DNA of 64,000 bases from contig JAXLQR010000002.1 in assembly GCA_046331545.1 (NCBI GenBank), forward strand, positions 186,001-250,000. The letters run 5' to 3'. Under the pieces are notes generated by a model. It was not told the origin of the DNA. It did not search any database and saw only the letters and a list, made by a program, of their open reading frames with translations. The translations under genes and the position numbers were made by a program. Position 1 is the first letter of the stretch. Every line of letters begins with the position of its first letter. This stretch comes from JADJVL01 sp046331545. GTDB taxonomy: Bacteria > Acidobacteriota > Holophagae > Holophagales > Holophagaceae. Below, piece by piece: positions 44,058-52,635 of the stretch.

Positions 44058-45971
44058 TCAGGACCTCCGGGGGAGGAGCTTGGCCCAGGACCGGGCGAAG
44101 AGCAGGAGCAGGAGCGCGACGCCCAGCGGGAACAGCAGGGAGCTCGGATCGGTCAGCAGTTCCCCCGAGTGGCGGACGGTCCTGCCGGCGGAAAGCACGA
44201 GGGCCAGGGCGAAGCAGAAGAAGGCGAACTCCCCCAGCCCTTCCTGGGTCTCGCCCAGGAAGATCCGGTCGGTTCCCGGCAGGACGCAGGTCAGGCCCTG
44301 GTGGATCCGCTTCTGCCAGGTCTGGAAGTCCGCGACCTCGTCCAGCTTCCGCCGGCGGGATTCCCCGTGCAGCCCGTCCTTCAGGACGAAGAGGTGGTGG
44401 CACTTGGGGCAGACGGCGGGGTCCGGGCTGTCGGTGGTGTGGAAGGGCTCGCCGCACCGCACGCACTGGGTGGGGTGGGCGGTGACCTGGAAGTGCTTCA
44501 GGCGGTAGAGGAAGAGGCCCAGGCCGATCGCGGGCAGGAGGAAGGCGAAGAGGATGGATGGCTCCTTCAGCGCCGTGCCCCAGGTGTTGGGCTCCCGGCC
44601 CTGGAAGAGTCCGCGCAGCGCGGCCAGGCGGCCGGGCGTGTCCGGCATGGGCATGGGGAAGGTCCGGGCCTCCTTCCGGGCCTGGTTCACGCTCACGAGG
44701 CGCTGGAAGGCCTCGCCCGCCACCCGGCGGGCCTCGCCCTGCTTGCCCTCCCCGAGCACGGTGTCCAGCCGCTCATAGGCCCGTATGCTCTGGTTGAGGA
44801 GGATCTCCGGGCTCCTGGGCTCGAGGGTGAAGGCCTCGTCGAAGCGCTTGCCCGCCCCCTCGCGGTCCCCGGACTGGTAGAGCCCCACGCCCAGGTTGTT
44901 GAGCACCGCGGCCTGGTCCGGATGGCGCCCCAGGAGCCCCCGGAAGACTTCGGTCCCTTCAGTCCAGCGGCGCTGCTGGTAGGCCCGCCAGCCCTTCAGG
45001 AACTCGGCGTCGGGCGGGTCCAGCACCCGCAGCAGCGCGTCGTCGCTCCTGCGGACCTGGGGCTGGAGCTGCAGCGTGACGAGGCTGGCCACGGTGGGCT
45101 GGGCGGCCTGGGGCTCCAGGAGGCCCAGGACGGGATGGACGAACTGGAGCAGGATGACCAGGACGGTGGCGCGGACCTCCCCCGGCGTCATGAAGGCGCA
45201 GAGGAAGAGCAGCCAGAGGATGGCGGCGACGCTGGGATCCAGCCGCAGCACCACCGGCAGCGCGAGGGCGAAGGCCCCCAGCAGGCCGCTGATGAGGGGG
45301 CTCATGCCGCGGCGCTGGAGCGCGTCCTCCCACTGGTAGCGGAACACGTGACGGTAGCGGCTGGCCAGGACGATGGCCCAGCCCCAGAGCAGGGTGGCCA
45401 CCATCACCCGCATCCAGTCGAGGTGCTGGAGGATCCAGAGCCAGCGCTGGTTGTCGTCGGCGAGCCGGATCCGGCTGAGGGTGAGGAGGTCGGGCACGCT
45501 GGCGAAGTAGCCCTGCAGCCCCTCCTGGCGCTTCAGGGCGATGCGGGCGCTGAGGAGGCTGGGATGCCCCTCGGCCCATCGCTCCAGCACCTCCAGGGTG
45601 TGGAACGCGACGTCGCGGCGGTCCTGGCGGCCCTGCTCCAGGGCCCAGATCTCCATCCCCTGCACCAGGGGCTGCACGTCGAGGGTGCCGTAGACGCGCC
45701 GCACCTCCTCGACCTCGACGATGGCGTTCTGCAACGACTGCTCGTCCCCGGAGAGCAAGGCGCGCTTGAGCCGCTCCGCGCGGTGGGCCAGGGCGATGGC
45801 GGGCGCGAGGTCGGGCGTGGGGGCCGGCGCCCCGGGCTTCGCCTCGGCCGGGGTCGCGGCGGAGGCCGGCGCGGCCCCGGCGGGGACCGGCGCGGGGGCC
45901 GTCCCGGCGCTGGGGGATTGCCGGGCCAGAAGGGCGCCGGCCGCCAGGACGAAGGCCGCGAGGAGCCTCAT
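44058..45971 (-). CDS. Multi-pass TPR and zinc-ribbon membrane protein
   Basis: 637 residues from ATG 45971, placed at the start of a clear signal peptide (MRLLAAFVLAAGALLA). The order is: Pro/Ala linker, helical domain (about 60-185), several membrane segments (about 195-280), a TPR region (about 325-430; LLGRHPDQAAVLNNLGVGLYQSGD), a further membrane segment near 485, a zinc-ribbon (CVRCGEPFHTTDSPDPAVCPKCHH) and more membrane segments at the C-terminus. I do not recognise the full architecture. It leads an operon with the DUF4388 protein and tdk, suggesting a shared membrane complex of the first two. Confidence 0.8.
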   Translation of the reverse strand: MRLLAAFVLAAGALLARQSPSAGTAPAPVPAGAAPASAATPAEAKPGAPAPTPDLAPAIALAHRAERLKRALLSGDEQSLQNAIVEVEEVRRVYGTLDVQPLVQGMEIWALEQGRQDRRDVAFHTLEVLERWAEGHPSLLSARIALKRQEGLQGYFASVPDLLTLSRIRLADDNQRWLWILQHLDWMRVMVATLLWGWAIVLASRYRHVFRYQWEDALQRRGMSPLISGLLGAFALALPVVLRLDPSVAAILWLLFLCAFMTPGEVRATVLVILLQFVHPVLGLLEPQAAQPTVASLVTLQLQPQVRRSDDALLRVLDPPDAEFLKGWRAYQQRRWTEGTEVFRGLLGRHPDQAAVLNNLGVGLYQSGDREGAGKRFDEAFTLEPRSPEILLNQSIRAYERLDTVLGEGKQGEARRVAGEAFQRLVSVNQARKEARTFPMPMPDTPGRLAALRGLFQGREPNTWGTALKEPSILFAFLLPAIGLGLFLYRLKHFQVTAHPTQCVRCGEPFHTTDSPDPAVCPKCHHLFVLKDGLHGESRRRKLDEVADFQTWQKRIHQGLTCVLPGTDRIFLGETQEGLGEFAFFCFALALVLSAGRTVRHSGELLTDPSSLLFPLGVALLLLLFARSWAKLLPRRS

Positions 45972-46217
45972 CCGAGCCCCCCTGCGCCGAGCAGGAGGCG
46001 GCGCCCCGCCGCTCCGCCCGCTCCTGCCCACGGGGCGACCCGCGCTGGGGAGAACGGTTCGGGGACCGCTGGCGCCATGAAAGCCTCGGAGAAGTGGTGA
46101 GAGCCTACCACAACCTGATGGAACCACGCAGGATGCCGGGTGCTCGCGGCTGTGACCGGGATCGCGGCACGATTCGTGCGAAACTCGTCTGCCCGAACGT
46201 TTCTGGAGAGCCTCGCC

Positions 46218-47231
46218 ATGACGAACCCCACCTCCCTCCTGATCCCCGCCCTGGCCGCCCTGGTGGCCGTCCCCGCCCTCCGCGCCGACACCACCGGCCG
46301 CATCGCGGGCACGGTCAAGGACTCCGCCGGCAGGCCCGTCCCGAACGCCGTCCTCACCCTCAGCCGGGTGGACGTGTCGTGGAAGAAGGAGCTCAAGACC
46401 GACGAGAAGGGCAACTTCATGCAGGTCGGCCTCGATCCCAAGGACTTCGATGTGACGGTGGCCGCCCCGGGGTTCAGCAACCTCAAGGACCGGGTCAAGG
46501 TGCCCCTTGGCGAAGTCCTCATGAAGAACTACGTCCTGCTCACCCCCGAGGAGGCCGCGAAATCCGGGGCCCCCTCGTCCAACCCCGCGGCGGCCGCTGA
46601 GAACGAAAGCATCAAGGCGGAGCAGGAGGCGACCGAGGCCTACAACGCCGGAGCAGGCTTCTACTCCTCCAAGGACTACGCCAAGGCCCTCGCCCCCTCC
46701 CAGCAGGCCGCGAAGGCCTTCCGGGACGCCCTGGCCAAGGCCAGCGACGAGACGGCCAAGGTTGACCTGGAGGACAAGGCCGCGAAGGCCAACCGCCTCC
46801 TCGGCATGGTGTACTTCAACCTCGGCAAGGCGGAGGAGGCGAAGCCGATCCTCGCCAAGCACCTGGAGAAGAACCCCAAGGACGCCCCCGTGGTCAACGC
46901 CATGCTGAAGATGGCCCAGGACGGGAAGGACAAGGAGTCCGAGGCCAAGTACCAGCGCCTGATGGACGAGATCACCGGGCCCCAGCCCGAGATCCCCTAC
47001 AACGAGGGCGTGGTGGCCCTGAACGCCGGGAACTTCAAGGCCGCCAAGGAGAGCGCCCTCAAGGCGCTGAAGGTGAAGGCCGATTACGCCGACGCCTACT
47101 ACATCCTGGGCATCGCGGAGTTCGGCATGAACAACATGAAGGCGGCCAAGGAGTCCCTGCGGAAATACCTCGAACTCGCCCCGAACGGCAAGAAGGCCGG
47201 CGAGGTGAAGGAGATGCTGCACTCCTTCTGA
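46218..47231 (+). CDS. Exported carboxypeptidase-regulatory-like/TPR protein
   Basis: 337 residues from ATG 46218 with GGAGAG upstream. A signal peptide (LLIPALAALVAVPALRA) is followed by a carboxypeptidase regulatory-like beta-sandwich (about 30-110; GRIAGTVKDSAGRPVPNAVLTL) and then TPR repeats (about 140-330; AYYILGIAEFGMNNMKAAKESLRKYLELAP). The protein is Lys/Ala-rich. A periplasmic or surface assembly role is plausible. It is divergent from the TPR/zinc-ribbon gene across 246 bases and ends at a strong two-way terminator. Confidence 0.85.
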   Translation: MTNPTSLLIPALAALVAVPALRADTTGRIAGTVKDSAGRPVPNAVLTLSRVDVSWKKELKTDEKGNFMQVGLDPKDFDVTVAAPGFSNLKDRVKVPLGEVLMKNYVLLTPEEAAKSGAPSSNPAAAAENESIKAEQEATEAYNAGAGFYSSKDYAKALAPSQQAAKAFRDALAKASDETAKVDLEDKAAKANRLLGMVYFNLGKAEEAKPILAKHLEKNPKDAPVVNAMLKMAQDGKDKESEAKYQRLMDEITGPQPEIPYNEGVVALNAGNFKAAKESALKALKVKADYADAYYILGIAEFGMNNMKAAKESLRKYLELAPNGKKAGEVKEMLHSF

Positions 47232-47245
47232 GCACCGCCGGGCAC

Positions 47246-47275
47246 GGAAAGGCGCCCCTGACGGGGCGCCTTTCC
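47246..47275. terminator. Perfect 13-bp two-way terminator hairpin
   Basis: GGAAAGGCGCCCC (47246-47258) pairs with GGGGCGCCTTTCC (47263-47275) around a four-base loop. It lies between the convergent TPR gene and exonuclease III gene, with short T-runs in each direction formed by the stem ends. Confidence 0.8.
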
Positions 47276-47292
47276 ATGTCCACCGCGGGCCC

Positions 47293-48072
47293 TCAGTCCC
47301 GCAGCGAGAGGGAGATCGGGCAGTGGTCCGAGCCCAGGACGTCGGCGTGGATCGCGGCGTCCTCCACCCTCGGCAGCAGGCTCTCGCTCACCAGGAAGAT
47401 GTCGATGCGCCACCCGACGTTCTTCTGCCGGGCCCCGCCCCGGGCGGTCCACCAGGTGTAGAGGCCGGGCACGCCGGGGTTGCGTTCCCGCAGGACATCC
47501 CGCATCCCCGCCTGGAGGTAGCGCTGGAAGCCCGCCCGCTCCTCGGGCGTGAAGCCGGGATTCTTCACGTTGTCCTTGGGCCGGGCGAGGTCGATCTCCT
47601 CCGGGGCCACGTTCATGTCGCCGGCCAGGATGATCCGCTCCCCCTTCGTGTGGCGCGCCTTGAGGATCTTCGAGAGGTCCTCGGCGAACTGCTGCTTGAA
47701 GCCCAGTCGCACGAGGCCCGCCGACGCGTTGGGGAAGTAGCCGGCGATGAAGGTCAGCCCGTCCTTGGTGCTCACGATCATGCGGCCCTCGGCGTCCACG
47801 TCCGGCAGGCCGAGGCCCTTCGTGTGCGTCCAGCCGTCCCCGCGGCGGGAAAGCGTGGCCGAGCCGGCGTAGCCCTTCTTGGACGTCGCCGGGAACCAGC
47901 AGATGTCGTAGCCCGCCTCCAGCTGCTTGCGCACGTCCAGGTCGATCTCGTCCCATTCGCAGCGGATCTCCTGGAGGTTGAGGACGTCGGGGTCGGCCGC
48001 CTCCAGCCACTCCATGAAGCCCTTCTTCAGGACCGCCCGGAATCCGTTCACGTTCCAGCTGACGAACTTCAT
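47293..48072 (-). CDS. xth: Exodeoxyribonuclease III
   Basis: 259 residues, the normal size. It is an AP endonuclease and 3'-5' exonuclease in base-excision repair. The start MKFVSWNVNGFRAVLKKG is typical of ExoA-type enzymes. The metal and catalytic motifs LNLQEIRCE, GDMNVAPEEIDL, NVGWRIDIFL and LGSDHCPI are all intact. GGGGGAG precedes the ATG, and minus-strand TAGGAT at 48096-48101 is a possible -10 element. It is divergent from the efflux operon. Confidence 0.95.
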   Translation of the reverse strand: MKFVSWNVNGFRAVLKKGFMEWLEAADPDVLNLQEIRCEWDEIDLDVRKQLEAGYDICWFPATSKKGYAGSATLSRRGDGWTHTKGLGLPDVDAEGRMIVSTKDGLTFIAGYFPNASAGLVRLGFKQQFAEDLSKILKARHTKGERIILAGDMNVAPEEIDLARPKDNVKNPGFTPEERAGFQRYLQAGMRDVLRERNPGVPGLYTWWTARGGARQKNVGWRIDIFLVSESLLPRVEDAAIHADVLGSDHCPISLSLRD

Positions 48073-48293
48073 GCTCCCCCCGCTCCAAACCTTCGATCCT
48101 AGCCGGAAGCCAGCGAGGGGCCGGCTTCCGGAAGCGGTGCTGCGGGGCCTCCCCTGTGACCGGTTTCTCCACCTTCCCCGGCGCGACGTCCGGGTTTCGG
48201 GCAGACTGGGCTGGCCAACCTCGTGGGACGATGCATCCTGGTTCCCGGAACACCAGACACCACCTTGCCCCGGCGCGCACACCCTGGACTTCC

Positions 48294-49526
48294 ATGAACG
48301 CGATCGACCCGGACCCGACACCTTCGAACCCCGACGCACGGGAGCCCCGGGAGGCAACCTCCCCGGCGCCGGGCTGGCTCCGGGGCCGAAACCTGCTCTT
48401 CGCAGCCGGGGGCCTCATCCTCGCGGTCGTCGCGGTCCGGGCCTGCCGCAGCGGCACCCGGGGGGCGGGCGACGCCCGGGCGGCGCGGCCCGTGCCGGTG
48501 GTGGTGGCCCCAGTGCGCGTCGCGGACTTCCAGGTGCGCCTCTCCGGCCTGGGCACCGTGACGCCCCTCAACACCGTCACCGTGCGCAGCCGCGTGGACG
48601 GCCAGATCCTGCGCGTGGCCTTCACGGAGGGTCAGTTCGTCCACGAGGGCGACCTCCTGGTGGAGATCGATCCCCGCCCCTTCCAGGTGCAGCTCACCCA
48701 GGCGGAGGGCCAGCGCGCCAAGGACGAGGCGGCCCTGAAGAACGCCAAGGCCGACCTCCAGCGCTTCCGGACGCTCCTCGACCAGGGCATCCTCGCGCGC
48801 CAGCAGGTGGACACCCAGACCGCCACCGTGGACCAGTTCGAGGCCGCCCTGCGCAGCGACCAGGGACAGGTGGAGAGCGCCAAGCTCAACCTCGCCTACA
48901 GCCGCATCACCGCGCCCATCTCCGGCAGGGCGGGGCTGCGGGCGGTGGACGCCGGCAACATGGTTCGGGCCTCGGATCCCAGCGGCCTCCTGACCCTCAC
49001 GCAGATCCAGCCGATCACCGTCCTCTTCACCATCCCGGCGGACGCCATCCCCCAGGTGAGCGACGCCCTTCGCTCGGGACGGCGCCTGCAGGCCCTGGCC
49101 TACGACCGCGACGGCACCACGCGCCTGGCGGCCGGCACCCTGCTCGCCCTGGACAACCAGATCGACCCCGCCACGGGCACCCTGCGGCTCAAGGCCCTCT
49201 TCCCCAACGAGGACGGGGCCCTCTTCCCCAACCAGTTCGTGAACGTGCGCCTGCAGGTGGACACCCTCAAGGCCGCCACCCTCGCGCCCGCCGCCGCGAT
49301 CCAGCGCAATGCCCAGTCCACCTTCGTGTACGTCCTGAACAGGGCCGACGGCACGGTGGAGCTCCGCCCCGTGGAGGTCCGGGCTACCGAAGGGGATGAC
49401 GCGGTCATCGCGAAAGGCCTCGCCGAGGGGGAGCAGGTGGTGGTGGAGGGGATCGAGAAGCTGAAGCCCGGCGCGAAGGTCAGCACCGACGCCCCTGGCG
49501 CCGGACCCGGGAAGGCCAGGCCGTGA
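48294..49526 (+). CDS. mdtA: RND efflux membrane-fusion protein (MdtA-like)
   Basis: 410 residues from ATG 48294. An N-terminal membrane anchor (about 32-50, NLLFAAGGLILAVVAVRA) is followed by barrel-sandwich, coiled-coil hairpin and beta-barrel domains (VTVRSRVDGQILRVAFTEGQ, AKLNLAYSRITAPISGRAGL, LDNQIDPATGTLRLKALFPN). These match MdtA, the periplasmic adaptor of a multidrug pump that uses two different RND subunits. Two RND permease genes follow, which supports the MdtABC type. No TolC gene is attached. Confidence 0.9.
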   Translation: MNAIDPDPTPSNPDAREPREATSPAPGWLRGRNLLFAAGGLILAVVAVRACRSGTRGAGDARAARPVPVVVAPVRVADFQVRLSGLGTVTPLNTVTVRSRVDGQILRVAFTEGQFVHEGDLLVEIDPRPFQVQLTQAEGQRAKDEAALKNAKADLQRFRTLLDQGILARQQVDTQTATVDQFEAALRSDQGQVESAKLNLAYSRITAPISGRAGLRAVDAGNMVRASDPSGLLTLTQIQPITVLFTIPADAIPQVSDALRSGRRLQALAYDRDGTTRLAAGTLLALDNQIDPATGTLRLKALFPNEDGALFPNQFVNVRLQVDTLKAATLAPAAAIQRNAQSTFVYVLNRADGTVELRPVEVRATEGDDAVIAKGLAEGEQVVVEGIEKLKPGAKVSTDAPGAGPGKARP

Positions 49527-49554
49527 GCCCGGGGCGGAGGCGGAGCCCCCGGCC

Positions 49555-52500
49555 GTGAACCCCTCCCGGCCCTTCATCCTGCGGCCCATCGCCACCTCGC
49601 TGCTGATGGCCGGCCTGCTCCTGGTGGGCTTCATCGCCTTCCGCCAGCTCCCGGTGTCCGCCCTGCCCCAGGTGGACTATCCCACCATCCAGGTGGCCAC
49701 CTTCTACCCCGGCGCCAGCCCCGAGGTGATGGCCTCCGCCATCACCGCGCCCCTGGAACGCCAGTTCGGCCAGCTGCCGGGCCTCAACCGCATGTCCTCC
49801 ACCAGCTCCGGGGGCAGCTCCATCATCACCCTCCAGTTCGTGCTGGACCTCAACATCGACGTGGCCGAGCAGCAGGTCCAGGCCGCCGTGAACGCCGCCG
49901 GCACCTACCTGCCCCGGGACCTCCCCAACCCGCCGATCTACTCCAAGACCAACCCGGCCGACGCGCCCATCCTGACCCTGGCGCTCACGTCGAAGTCCCT
50001 GCCCCTCTCGAAGGTGGAGGACTTCGCCGACACGCGCCTGGCCCAGAAGATCTCCCAGCTCCCCGGCGTGGGCCTCGTGAGCATCAGCGGCGGCCAGAAG
50101 CCCGCGGTGCGCATCCAGGCCAACCTCGCGGCCCTGGCCGCCTACGGCCTCACCATGGCGGACCTCCGGGCGGCGGTGGCCCAGAGCAACGTGAACCAGG
50201 CCAAGGGCAGCTTCGACGGCCGGCGCCAGGCCTACGCCATCGGCGCCAACGACCAGCTCCTCAACAGCGAGCAGTACAAGCCCCTGGTCGTCGCCTACCG
50301 GAACGGCGCCCCGGTGACCCTCGCCGACGTGGCCGAGGTGGTGGACGACGTGGAGAACGTGCGGCAGGCGGCCTGGATGAACCAGGAGCCCGCCGTCATC
50401 CTCAACATCCAGCGCCAGCCCGGGGCCAACATCATCGCCGTGGTGGACCGGGTGAAGGCCCTCCTGCCCCAGCTCCAGGCCTCCCTGCCCTCCTCGGTCC
50501 ACCTGGCCATCCTCACGGACCGCACCACCACCATCCGGGCCTCGGTGGCGGACGTGGAGTTCACCCTGATGCTCACCATCGCCCTGGTGGTGATGGTCAT
50601 CTTCCTCTTCCTGCGCACCCTGTCGGCCACGGTGATCCCGAGCGTGGCGGTGCCCCTCTCCATCGTGGGCACCTTCGCCGTGATGTACCTGCTGGGCTAC
50701 AGCCTCAACAACCTCACGCTCATGGCCCTCACCATCTCCACGGGCTTCGTGGTGGACGACGCCATCGTGATGATCGAGAACATCATGCGCCACATCGAGG
50801 AGGGCGAGCCCCCCTTCCAGGCGGCGCTGAAGGGCTCGGAGCAGATCGGCTTCACCATCCTGGCCCTGACGGTCTCCCTCATCGCCGTGCTCATCCCCCT
50901 GCTCTTCATGGGCGACATCGTGGGCCGCCTCTTCCGGGAATTCGCCGTCACCCTCAGCGTCACCATCCTGGTCTCGGCGGTGGTCTCCCTCACCCTCACG
51001 CCGATGATGTGCGCCAAGCTGCTGCGGCACCAGCGACCCGGGGAGCAGGGGCGCTTCTTCCAGGCCTCGGAGCGCGCCTTCCAGCGGGTCCTCGACTTCT
51101 ACGCGCGCACCCTCACCTGGGTCCTGCGCTACCAGCGGGCCACCCTCGCGGTCGCGATCGGCACCCTGGCGGCCACGGTCCTGCTCTACCTCGCCATCCC
51201 CAAGGGCTTCTTCCCGGTGCAGGACACCGGCGTGATCCTGGGCATCTCCGAGGCGCCCCAGTCCATCTCCTTCCCGGCCATGGCCGAGCGGCAGCAGGCC
51301 CTCGGGCGGGTGATCCTCCAGGACCCGGCGGTGGAGAGCCTGTCCTCGTTCATCGGCATCGACGGCACCAACACCACCCTCAACAGCGGCCGCATCCAGA
51401 TCAACCTCAAGCCCCTCGAGGCGCGCCGCCTCAACGCCAGCGAGGTCATCCAGCGCCTCAGGCCCGAGCTCGAGAAGGTGGGGGGCATCCAGCTCTTCCT
51501 GCAGCCGGTGCAGGATCTCACCGTGGAGGACCGGGTCAGCCGCACCCAGTACCAGTACAGCCTGGAGGACGCCGACGCCCGGGAGCTGAGCGCCTGGACC
51601 CCCCGCATCGTGGCGAAGCTCCAGGCCCTGCCGGAACTGCGGGACGTGGCGAGCGACCTCCAGGACGCCGGCCACCAGGCGAAACTGGTGCTGGACCGGA
51701 CCACCGCCTCGCGCCTGGGCATCACCCCCCAGATGCTGGACGACGCCCTCTACGACGCCTTCGGCCAGCGGCAGATCTCCACCATGTTCACCCAGCTGAA
51801 CCAGTACCACGTGGTGCTGGAGGCCCAGCCCGGTCTCCACAGCCGGCCGGAGGACCTCCAGAACCTCTTCGTGCGCTCCCCCTCCGGCGGTCCCGTCCCC
51901 CTCGGCGCCTTCACCCGGCTCGAGACCGGCCCCGCGCCCCTGGCCATCAACCACCAGGGCCAGTTCCCGGCGGTCACCATCTCCTTCAACCTCGCGCGGA
52001 ACGCCTCCCTGGGCGACGCGGTGCGGGCCATCGAGCGGGCCAAGCAGGAGATCGGCCTGCCCCCCAGCGTGAAGGGCGCCTTCCAGGGCACGGCCCAGGC
52101 CTTCGGCGCCAGCCTCGCCAACACCCCTTGGCTGATCCTCGCGGCGGTGCTGACGGTCTACATCCTGCTGGGCGTGCTCTACGAGAGCACCATCCACCCC
52201 ATCACCATCCTCTCCACCCTGCCCTCCGCCGGCGTGGGGGCGCTCCTGTCGCTGATGCTCTGCCGCACGGACTTCAGCGTCATCGCCCTCATCGGCATCA
52301 TCCTGCTCATAGGCATCGTCGAGAAGAACGCCATCATGATGATCGACTTCGCCCTCGACGCGGAGCGCAAGGAGGGCCAGGCGCCGCCGGAGGCCATCTA
52401 CCGAGCGGCCCTCCTGCGCTTCCGGCCCATCATCATGACGACGCTGGCGGCCCTCCTGGGCGGCGTGCCCCTCGCCCTGGGCTCGGGCGTGGGCTCGGAG

Positions 52501-52635
52501 CTGCGCCGGCCCCTGGGCATCGCCATCGTGGGTGGCCTGATCTTCAGCCAGGTGCTGACCCTCTACACCACGCCGGTGATCTACCTCGCCTTCAGCCGCC
52601 TGGCCGAGCGCCTCCGCCGCCGGAAGCCCGCATGA
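49555..52635 (+). CDS. mdtB: RND efflux permease (MdtB-like)
   Basis: 1026 residues from GTG 49555. Twelve membrane segments and two large periplasmic loops, as in all RND pumps. The proton-relay pair is visible in STGFVVDDAIVMIENIMRHIE, and the N-terminal ILRPIATSLLMAGLLLVGFI is typical of the MdtB/MdtC subfamily, as are QLPVSALPQVDYPTIQV and NQYHVVLEAQP. It exports drugs or other amphiphiles using the proton gradient. Its stop overlaps the start of the second permease (ATGA). Confidence 0.92.
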   Translation: MNPSRPFILRPIATSLLMAGLLLVGFIAFRQLPVSALPQVDYPTIQVATFYPGASPEVMASAITAPLERQFGQLPGLNRMSSTSSGGSSIITLQFVLDLNIDVAEQQVQAAVNAAGTYLPRDLPNPPIYSKTNPADAPILTLALTSKSLPLSKVEDFADTRLAQKISQLPGVGLVSISGGQKPAVRIQANLAALAAYGLTMADLRAAVAQSNVNQAKGSFDGRRQAYAIGANDQLLNSEQYKPLVVAYRNGAPVTLADVAEVVDDVENVRQAAWMNQEPAVILNIQRQPGANIIAVVDRVKALLPQLQASLPSSVHLAILTDRTTTIRASVADVEFTLMLTIALVVMVIFLFLRTLSATVIPSVAVPLSIVGTFAVMYLLGYSLNNLTLMALTISTGFVVDDAIVMIENIMRHIEEGEPPFQAALKGSEQIGFTILALTVSLIAVLIPLLFMGDIVGRLFREFAVTLSVTILVSAVVSLTLTPMMCAKLLRHQRPGEQGRFFQASERAFQRVLDFYARTLTWVLRYQRATLAVAIGTLAATVLLYLAIPKGFFPVQDTGVILGISEAPQSISFPAMAERQQALGRVILQDPAVESLSSFIGIDGTNTTLNSGRIQINLKPLEARRLNASEVIQRLRPELEKVGGIQLFLQPVQDLTVEDRVSRTQYQYSLEDADARELSAWTPRIVAKLQALPELRDVASDLQDAGHQAKLVLDRTTASRLGITPQMLDDALYDAFGQRQISTMFTQLNQYHVVLEAQPGLHSRPEDLQNLFVRSPSGGPVPLGAFTRLETGPAPLAINHQGQFPAVTISFNLARNASLGDAVRAIERAKQEIGLPPSVKGAFQGTAQAFGASLANTPWLILAAVLTVYILLGVLYESTIHPITILSTLPSAGVGALLSLMLCRTDFSVIALIGIILLIGIVEKNAIMMIDFALDAERKEGQAPPEAIYRAALLRFRPIIMTTLAALLGGVPLALGSGVGSELRRPLGIAIVGGLIFSQVLTLYTTPVIYLAFSRLAERLRRRKPA

